DNA of 64,000 nucleotides from Myxococcales bacterium. Its GTDB lineage: Bacteria; Myxococcota_A; Polyangia; Haliangiales; Haliangiaceae. The position numbers and the translations under genes were made by a program. Positions within the stretch are counted from its first letter, which is position 1. Every line of letters starts with the position of its first letter. The stretch covers positions 24,001 through 88,000 of the forward strand of contig CANKMW010000030.1 of NCBI GenBank assembly GCA_947483555.1. The letters run 5' to 3'. The notes below the pieces were generated by a model. That model was not told where the DNA came from and ran no database searches. It worked only from the letters and a program-made list of their open reading frames with translations. Positions 58,778 through 64,000 of this stretch are shown in pieces.

Positions 58778-59710
58778 ATGGCCGCTGACCCAGGTCCGCG
58801 TATCCTCGTGGTCGAAGACGACGTCGACAGTCGTGAAGCGCTCGCCGAGCTGCTCGTGGACCACGGCTACGTCGTCGACACCGCGGGCGACGGGCGAGAA
58901 GCCGAGGCGATGGTCGAGCGCGATCCCCCGGCGCTGATCATCTCGGACGTGCAGATGGCGGGCGGAGACGGCCTCTCGGTCGTGCGTCATCTGAAGGCCG
59001 GGCCCGAGCATGCATCGATCCCGATCATCCTGGTGTCCGGGCTCGGCGCGCCGGCGGGAGAGGTCGCGGGACTGGACCTCGGCGCCGACGACTATCTCGC
59101 CAAGCCACTCAACATCTCCGTCCTGCTGGCCCGCATTCGCGCTCACCTGCGGCGCGCGGTGCAGCATCGCGATCTCGATCGCCGATCGCTCGTCGATGCG
59201 TTGACCGGGGTCCTGAACCGGCGCGGCATCGTCGCCGTCCTGCAACGCGAGCGCGAGCGTAGCGCCCGCAGCGGCGCGTCGCTGTCGCTGGCGCTGGTCG
59301 ACGTCGACCGCTTCAAGCGGATCAACGATGTCCACGGCCACGCCGCCGGCGACTCGGTGTTGCGGGATGTCGCGCGCGCGCTGGTCGTCAACGCCCGGAT
59401 CGCCGACGACGTCGGCCGGCTGGGCGGCGACGAGCTGGTGATGGTGCTGGTCGACACCGAGGTCGCGGGCGCGGCGCGGCTGGCGGCCCGGCTGCGCTCG
59501 CTCCGCGTCGTGGTGACCACCGCGGTCGGCGAGGAGCTGGTCGGCTTGTCGTGCGGCACGGCGACGTTGCGCGCCGGCGAGACCGTCGACGCCCTCGTGG
59601 CGCGCGCCGACGAGGCGATGTATGCCGACAAGCGCGGCCGCGCCTCGCGCGAGCTGGTCGCGGCCGAGACCGCATCTCCTCCTGGCGTCCCGGCTGCGCA
59701 CAGCCGTTGA
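58778..59710 (+). CDS. Response regulator with REC and GGDEF domains
   Basis: 310 aa from ATG 58778; a GTG ten codons upstream is possible. REC domain ~1-125: ILVVEDDVDSREALAELL, phospho-Asp in IISDVQMAGGDG, LVSGLG, and the Lys of DYLAKPLN. GGDEF domain ~140-295: LTGVLNRRGIVAVLQRERER, LALVDVDRFKRINDVHGHAA, and the active-site loop RLGGDELVMVLV. The signature is GGDEL rather than GGDEF/GGEEF and no RxxD inhibitory site is seen, so diguanylate cyclase activity is likely but not certain. Would make c-di-GMP on phosphorylation; the cognate kinase is not nearby. Confidence 0.92.
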   Translation: MAADPGPRILVVEDDVDSREALAELLVDHGYVVDTAGDGREAEAMVERDPPALIISDVQMAGGDGLSVVRHLKAGPEHASIPIILVSGLGAPAGEVAGLDLGADDYLAKPLNISVLLARIRAHLRRAVQHRDLDRRSLVDALTGVLNRRGIVAVLQRERERSARSGASLSLALVDVDRFKRINDVHGHAAGDSVLRDVARALVVNARIADDVGRLGGDELVMVLVDTEVAGAARLAARLRSLRVVVTTAVGEELVGLSCGTATLRAGETVDALVARADEAMYADKRGRASRELVAAETASPPGVPAAHSR

Positions 59711-59792
59711 TCGCTACGGGCTCGATGGCCCGGCGAGCGGCGAGCGCGAGCGGGTGCGCTCGTCTGTGCTTCCAGCGCGCGGTCACGACGGG

Positions 59793-61463
59793 TCAGGAAC
59801 GTTCGGCGCTGTCCCAGGTGAGGTCGAAGCGGGCCAGATATTTGCGCAGGCGGTCGGCGTCGTTACTCGACGTCTTGTGGGTGCGCGAGACCGCGAACAG
59901 CCGGCGACCGGCGTCCGATAGCGAGCGGGCACCGCGGCAGGTGCGCAGCACGACCTCGAGCTGGGCGCGATCGAAGAGATCGAGGGATGCCGCGCGGGCT
60001 CCGAGCATCGCCTCGACGAGGCCGTGGCCGGCCTCGGCGTCGGGCGCGGCGAGCGCCGTCCACGCCGCGCGCAGGCGAGTGATCTCGATCTCGACATGCG
60101 CGCTGGTGATCCGGCCACCCGGCGCGAGCGTGGCCATGCGACGGACCGCGCCGGCGAGATCGCGGAAGTTGCCAGGCCAGGTCGCCGCCGCGGAGGTCGC
60201 GAAGGTGAGAAACGCGGCCCGGGCCTCACGCGCGATCGTCACGTGGGTCTCGAGCGCGGCACCGCTGCGTTCGAGCTCGTGATCGAGGTTGGGCTCGAGA
60301 TCGGCCTTGCGGTCGGCGAGGCCGGGCAGGTGGAAGGTCCACAGATCGATGCGGGCGAGCAGGTCGGCGCGAAACCGGCCGGCGACGACCAGCGCTGGCA
60401 GGTCGCGGTTGGTGCCGGCGAGGAGCTGGAAGTCGCTGCTGGTCTCGCGGTCGGCCCCCACGGGTGGCCAGCGCTTGTCCTCGATCGCGCGCAACAGCAT
60501 GGCCTGCTCGTCGAGGCCGAGCTCGCCGATCTCGTCGAGGAACAGGGCGCCGCCGTCGGCTTGCTTGAGGAACCCGGCCCGGGCGCCGACGGCACCCGTG
60601 AACGCGCCCTTGAGGTGGCCGAACAGCGCGCTCATCGCGCCGTCGCCGCGGATGGTGGCGCAGTTGACCTCGACCAGCGGGCCGCTGAGTCGGCGACGGG
60701 CACGCTTGAGCTCGTAGACCCGTCGCGCGAGCTGCGACTTGCCGACTCCGGTGGCGCCGAGGAACAGGATCGGATCTCGCGACGAGATCGCGACCTGCTC
60801 GAGCTCGTCGATGAGCCGGTTGAAGCTCGGCGAGCGGGTGGCGATGCCGGCCTTGAGCAGCGTGGTGCCGTCGGCATGTTCGCGAGCGAAGCGCGCGGCC
60901 AGGCGATCGTAGCGGGCGAGATCGAGATCGATGACCTGCCAGGTGCCGGCCCGACGAGGGCTTCGGGGCCCGGCGCCGTCCTGACGCGCGCGCGCGTCGC
61001 GGGGCGCGAGCCCGCGCGGCGGGTCGTCTCGTCGCGGCGAGGTCTGGACCAGGCGCGCCGGGAGGTGGCGTGACTCGGCGAGCAGGAACATGCAGATCTG
61101 CGCGATGTGCGTGCCGGTCGTGATGTGGACCAGGTAGTCCTCGCGTTCGACGTCGAATGGATACGCCCGGGCGACGTCGTGCAGCGCCCCGTAGACCTGT
61201 TCGAGGTCCCACGGATCGTCGATGGGCAGCGCACGCAGGCGGACCTCGGTCTCCGGCGCGATCTGGCGAACGTCGGCCGCGACCTGTTCGGCGAGCGCGG
61301 TCCACGTCGGTGGATGGAGCAGCTCGAGCCGCGCGATGACCAGATCGTCGTGGGCGCACAGCGCCACCGTCGGACGCCACTTCTCCCACCGTTGCGGCCC
61401 CTTGCCGGTGTCGAGGGTGGTGCCGAGCATCCCGAGGACGACGACTGGCTTCTGCTTCTGCAG
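59793..61463 (-). CDS. rtcR: RtcR, sigma-54-dependent activator of the RNA-repair operon
   Basis: 556 aa from a CTG at 61463, or 545 aa from the ATG at 61430. The N-terminal CARF-like domain (~1-190) keeps GKGPQRWEKWRPTVALC, PWDLEQVYGALHD, EDYLVHITTGTHIAQICMFL. The AAA+ domain has Walker A LGATGVGKS, sigma-54 loop KGAFTGAVG and Walker B LFLDEIGELG; the C-terminus DADRLRKYLARFDLTW matches E. coli RtcR. Residues coded just upstream of the ATG (QKQKPVVVLG) align with the first RtcR strand, and a TAG stop lies five codons before the CTG. It senses an RNA-end ligand and switches on the divergent rtcBA. Confidence 0.96.
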   Translation of the reverse strand: MQKQKPVVVLGMLGTTLDTGKGPQRWEKWRPTVALCAHDDLVIARLELLHPPTWTALAEQVAADVRQIAPETEVRLRALPIDDPWDLEQVYGALHDVARAYPFDVEREDYLVHITTGTHIAQICMFLLAESRHLPARLVQTSPRRDDPPRGLAPRDARARQDGAGPRSPRRAGTWQVIDLDLARYDRLAARFAREHADGTTLLKAGIATRSPSFNRLIDELEQVAISSRDPILFLGATGVGKSQLARRVYELKRARRRLSGPLVEVNCATIRGDGAMSALFGHLKGAFTGAVGARAGFLKQADGGALFLDEIGELGLDEQAMLLRAIEDKRWPPVGADRETSSDFQLLAGTNRDLPALVVAGRFRADLLARIDLWTFHLPGLADRKADLEPNLDHELERSGAALETHVTIAREARAAFLTFATSAAATWPGNFRDLAGAVRRMATLAPGGRITSAHVEIEITRLRAAWTALAAPDAEAGHGLVEAMLGARAASLDLFDRAQLEVVLRTCRGARSLSDAGRRLFAVSRTHKTSSNDADRLRKYLARFDLTWDSAERS

Positions 61464-61472
61464 GATTGTTGG

Positions 61473-61478
61473 ATACTA
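61473..61478 (-). promoter_or_regulatory. -10-like TAGTAT upstream of rtcR
   Basis: Minus-strand TAGTAT is followed by nine bases and CTG(61463), the spacing seen at other genes in the window. It also supplies the in-frame TAG that limits the N-terminus. Confidence 0.45.
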
Positions 61479-61480
61479 AT

Positions 61481-61496
61481 CTATCTTTAAGGATAG
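61481..61496. promoter_or_regulatory. AT-rich dyad CTATCTTTAAGGATAG, candidate RtcR or regulatory site
   Basis: Inverted repeat CTATC/GATAG around TTTAAG, unusually AT-rich for this genome, about 52-67 bp upstream of the sigma-54 promoter of rtcB. Position suits an enhancer-binding site or an rtcR operator. Assignment is inference. Confidence 0.4.
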
Positions 61497-61547
61497 GTCC
61501 ACCGGATCGCGGTCCATGAGTTATAGGCGGTTACGTGGATCATGGTC

Positions 61548-61563
61548 GGGCACGTATGATGCT
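61548..61563 (+). promoter_or_regulatory. Sigma-54 promoter of rtcBA
   Basis: GGGCACG-TATG-ATGCT against consensus TGGCACG-N4-TTGCT; GG and GC are ten bases apart as required. Transcription would begin near 61574, leaving only about six bases before the rtcB ATG. A small dyad ATGGGA-CC-TCCCAT (61565-61578) lies across the start site. Confidence 0.75.
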
Positions 61564-61579
61564 CATGGGACCTCCCATC

Positions 61580-62812
61580 ATGGCGACGAACACCAGCTAC
61601 CAGGTCATCAACGTCCCCGGCGGCGTGCCCATCAAGTCGTGGACGAACGGCGTTCCGTTCGAGGACGCCGCGCGGGCGCAGCTCGTCAACATCGCGAGCC
61701 TGCCGTTCATCCACAAGTGGGTGGCGGCGATGCCCGATGTCCACCACGGCAAGGGCGCGACGGTCGGCAGCGTGATCGCGACCACCGGCGCGATCATCCC
61801 GGCGGCGGTCGGCGTCGACATCGGCTGCGGCATGATGGCGGTCCGCACGTCGCTGGGCGCCGCGGATCTGCCCGACGGCCTGGGCGGCCTGCGCACCGCC
61901 ATCGAGGCGGCGGTGCCGCACGGCCGGACCGACAACGGCGGTCCCAACGACCGTGGCGCGTGGCACGACCTGGCGTCGGCGCAGGCCGAGGCGTGGGAGA
62001 CGCTGCGTCCCGGCTACGAGGCGATCGTCGCCGATCACGCCAAGATCGGTCGCGGCGTGCAGGTCCAGCACCTCGGCACGCTCGGCACCGGTAACCACTT
62101 CATCGAGGTCTGCCTCGACGAGTCGGACCGGGTCTGGGTCATGCTGCACTCGGGCTCGCGGGGCGTGGGAAACCGGATCGGCAGCTACTTCATCGAGCTG
62201 GCCAAGCGCGAGATGCGGCGCTGGTTCGTGAACCTGCCGGACCAGGACCTCGCCTACCTGCCGGAGGGCAGCGAGCACTTCGTGCACTACGTGCGCGCGG
62301 TGAGCTGGGCGCAGCAGTACGCGACCATCAACCGCGAGCTGATGATGCGGGCGGTGGTCGGTGCGCTGCGCGCGGCGGGCGTGCTGCCGGTGTTCTCGGC
62401 CGAGCTCGAGGCGGTGAACTGCCACCACAACTACGTGAGTCGCGAGCACCACTTCGGCGCCAACGTGTTCGTGACCCGCAAGGGCGCGGTGCGCGCCGGC
62501 AAGGGTGAGCTCGGCATCATCCCCGGCAGCATGGGCGCGCGCAGCTACATCGTGCGCGGCAAGGGCAACCACGAGTCGTTCGAGAGCTGCAGCCACGGCG
62601 CCGGCCGGGCCATGTCTCGGACCGAGGCCAAGCGGCGCTTCACGGTCGCGGACCACGTCGCGGCGACCGCCGGGATCGAGTGCCGCAAGGACGCCGACGT
62701 CATCGACGAGACGCCGGCGGCGTACAAGTCGATCGACGCCGTGATGGAGGCGCAGCGCGACCTGGTCGAGGTGGTGTACACGCTGCGTCAGGTCCTGTGC
62801 GTGAAGGGATGA
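61580..62812 (+). CDS. rtcB: RNA-splicing ligase RtcB
   Basis: 410 aa from the ATG at 61580; earlier in-frame starts overlap the promoter. It ligates RNA 2',3'-cyclic phosphate/3'-phosphate to 5'-OH ends with GTP and Mn2+. Key features: MPDVHHGKGATVGSVIATTG, metal Cys83 in VGVDIGCGM, HLGTLGTGNHFIEVCLDE, MLHSGSRGVGNRIG, CHHNYVSREHHFG, and the guanylated His339 in CSHGAGRAMS. Strong similarity to E. coli RtcB along the whole length, ending TLRQVLCVKG. Regulated by RtcR through the sigma-54 promoter; rtcA follows directly. Confidence 0.97.
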   Translation: MATNTSYQVINVPGGVPIKSWTNGVPFEDAARAQLVNIASLPFIHKWVAAMPDVHHGKGATVGSVIATTGAIIPAAVGVDIGCGMMAVRTSLGAADLPDGLGGLRTAIEAAVPHGRTDNGGPNDRGAWHDLASAQAEAWETLRPGYEAIVADHAKIGRGVQVQHLGTLGTGNHFIEVCLDESDRVWVMLHSGSRGVGNRIGSYFIELAKREMRRWFVNLPDQDLAYLPEGSEHFVHYVRAVSWAQQYATINRELMMRAVVGALRAAGVLPVFSAELEAVNCHHNYVSREHHFGANVFVTRKGAVRAGKGELGIIPGSMGARSYIVRGKGNHESFESCSHGAGRAMSRTEAKRRFTVADHVAATAGIECRKDADVIDETPAAYKSIDAVMEAQRDLVEVVYTLRQVLCVKG

Positions 62813-62817
62813 GGACG

Positions 62818-63858
62818 ATGACGATGTTGACGATCGACGGATCGCACGGCGAGGGCGGAGGCCAGATCCTCCGCTCCTCGCTGGCGCTGGCCCTGGCCAC
62901 GGGCACGCCGTTCCGGGTCGTGGGCATCCGCGCCGGGCGCGCCAAACCTGGCCTGCTGCGCCAGCACCTGACCGCGGTCGGCGCGGCGGCCGCCATCTCG
63001 AACGCCGAGGTGACCGGCGCGACGCTCGGCTCGCGTGAGCTGACGTTCGTGCCCGGCCCGGTGGTGCCCGGCGCGTACACGTTCGCGATCGGCTCGGCGG
63101 GTAGCACGCTGCTCGTGGTGCAGGCGCTGTTGCCGGCGCTGCTGCGCGGCGACGGTAGCTTCGCGCTGACGATCGAGGGCGGTACCCACAACCCGTCGGC
63201 ACCGAGCTTCGACTATTTCGCGCGGGTGCTGGCGCCGGTCCTGCGGCGGCTGGGCGCGAGCCTCGAGGCCACGATCGACTGTCCGGGGTTCTACCCGGCC
63301 GGGGGCGGCCGCATCCACCTTACCATCGAGGGTAGCGGCGGCCGCCGCCTGCAACCGCTCGACCTGTGCGAACGCGGCGCGGTTCATTCGCGGCGGGTGT
63401 TCGCGCTGATCAGCTCGTTGCCTCGCCAGATCGCGGAGCGCGAGATCGCGGCCGCCGCGGAGCGCCTGGGCTGGGACGCCGCCGCGTGCGGGGTCGTCGA
63501 GTCGGCACGTTCGCCGGGCCCGGGCAACACGGTCTCGGTCGAGATCCAGGCCGAGCACGTCACCGAGCTGTTCGTCGCGATCGGCGACAAGGGCGTTCCT
63601 GCCGAACGGGTGGCGCTGGCCGCCGCCGACCAGGCCGCGGCCTGGCTCGCCGCCGGCGTCCCGGTCGGTGAGCACCTGGCCGATCAGCTGCTGGTCCCGC
63701 TCGCGCTCGGCGGCGGCGGCCGCTTCCGCACCGTGGCGCCGTCGTTGCACACCACGACCCAGGTCGATCTGCTGCACCAGTTCCTGGGCGTCGAGGTCGG
63801 CGCGCGCGAGGTCGGCGACGGCGCGTGGCAGCTCGAGGTGCCGGCGTGGGGCGGGTGA
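62818..63858 (+). CDS. rtcA: RNA 3'-terminal phosphate cyclase
   Basis: 346 aa from ATG 62818; ATG 62809 (overlapping the rtcB stop) and ATG 62824 (best spacing to GAGG) are alternatives. It converts RNA 3'-phosphate to a 2',3'-cyclic phosphate with ATP. Motifs: IDGSHGEGGGQILRSSLALA, IRAGRAKPGLLRQHLTAV, FAIGSAGSTLLVVQALLPAL, GGTHNPSAPSFDYF, GFYPAGGGRI, SPGPGNTVSVE, VGEHLADQLLVPLALGG, and the catalytic His in SLHTTTQVDLLHQFLG. Completes the rtcBA operon. Confidence 0.96.
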   Translation: MTMLTIDGSHGEGGGQILRSSLALALATGTPFRVVGIRAGRAKPGLLRQHLTAVGAAAAISNAEVTGATLGSRELTFVPGPVVPGAYTFAIGSAGSTLLVVQALLPALLRGDGSFALTIEGGTHNPSAPSFDYFARVLAPVLRRLGASLEATIDCPGFYPAGGGRIHLTIEGSGGRRLQPLDLCERGAVHSRRVFALISSLPRQIAEREIAAAAERLGWDAAACGVVESARSPGPGNTVSVEIQAEHVTELFVAIGDKGVPAERVALAAADQAAAWLAAGVPVGEHLADQLLVPLALGGGGRFRTVAPSLHTTTQVDLLHQFLGVEVGAREVGDGAWQLEVPAWGG

Positions 63859-63879
63859 GGTGCCGCCTTCCAGCACCTG

Positions 63880-63889
63880 AGGTTAACCT
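63880..63889. other. Palindrome AGGTTAACCT between convergent genes
   Basis: Perfect 10-bp palindrome 22 bp beyond the rtcA stop and abutting the stop of the convergent partial gene. Too short and without a T-run to be called a terminator; may be a protein-binding site or chance. Confidence 0.3.
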
Positions 63890-64000
63890 TAGTTCGACGG
63901 CCCCGGCCGTTGCCACGGCGACAGCGGGCCGTGTCGCTTCCAGCCATCGCGAAGCAGCCAGCTGATCGGGAAGCGGATCGGTAGTGCGCCGTCGGCCGGG
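63889..64000 (-). CDS. 3' end of an unidentified gene (truncated by window)
   Basis: About 36 codons ending in TAA at 63891-63889: LPIRFPISWLLRDGWKRHG, then PLSPWQRPGPSN. Third positions are strongly GC-biased and the Trp-rich sequence looks genuinely coding. Converges on rtcA. Too short to name. Confidence 0.4.
   Translation of the reverse strand, partial: PADGALPIRFPISWLLRDGWKRHGPLSPWQRPGPSN

Overview
The window is very GC-rich and almost fully coding. It looks like a piece of a Myxococcota chromosome. Pointers are two Hanks-type Ser/Thr kinases with periplasmic tails, several PEGA/TPR proteins, an OmpA-family protein with thrombospondin type-3 calcium repeats, two sigma-54 activators and many lipoproteins with Ala/Gly-Cys lipoboxes. 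The ferrochelatase also carries the internal Cys-rich insert described for Myxococcus and Bdellovibrio. A Polyangia/Haliangiales-type relative is my inference; no rRNA, tRNA, integrase, IS element or CRISPR array is visible.

Layout. 1-5.0 kb: the 3' end of dnaB, then a rearranged stretch in which the boundary dnaB end / thioesterase / rplI occurs twice, once around intact cargo (PP2C-like pseudophosphatase, GspG-like membrane protein, thioesterase, lipoprotein) and once as decayed scraps of tag, dnaB, an acyl-adenylate ligase, the thioesterase and an unknown gene. 5.0-9.4 kb: a minus-strand translation and nucleotide cluster, in transcription order Trm112-like, prs, rplY/ctc, pth, rpsF, rpsR, rplI, closed by a hairpin terminator. 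9.4-13.9 kb: OmpA/TSP3 protein, a guanidino-group enzyme, hemH and a receiver-like protein. 14-18.3 kb: DUF3052, rhomboid protease, secreted proteins, MEMO. 18.3-25.2 kb: a possible lipid head-group cluster (metallophosphoesterase, class III aminotransferase, two CDP-alcohol phosphotransferases), two divergent genes sharing one palindromic promoter, and a Cys-rich lipoprotein. 25.3-45 kb: kinase 1 with TPR and CBM9 lipoproteins; CAP, Uma2 and HTTM genes; a TonB receptor; then a tightly packed kinase 2 / TPR-PEGA / Calx-beta lipoprotein operon. 45-51 kb: gltBD. 51-59.7 kb: coiled-coil lipoprotein, two coupled PEGA proteins, ArsA-like ATPase, MBL hydrolase, PocR-type sigma-54 activator, yacG and a REC-GGDEF protein. 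59.8-63.9 kb: the RNA-repair locus rtcR / rtcB-rtcA. A convergent gene is cut by the window end.

Three things are not explained by ordinary annotation. (1) About twenty genes have a -10-like TANNNT (or a close variant) only 5-10 nt before the start codon, which predicts widespread leaderless transcription. (2) GGNNNC hexanucleotide arrays occur at five loci, one inside the rhomboid coding sequence as a (Glu-Thr)12 tract. (3) The dnaB-rplI interval is a mosaic duplication assembled from very short gene fragments. The rtc locus shows a good sigma-54 promoter and an rtcR frame whose conserved N-terminus lies upstream of its only ATG, suggesting a CTG start.
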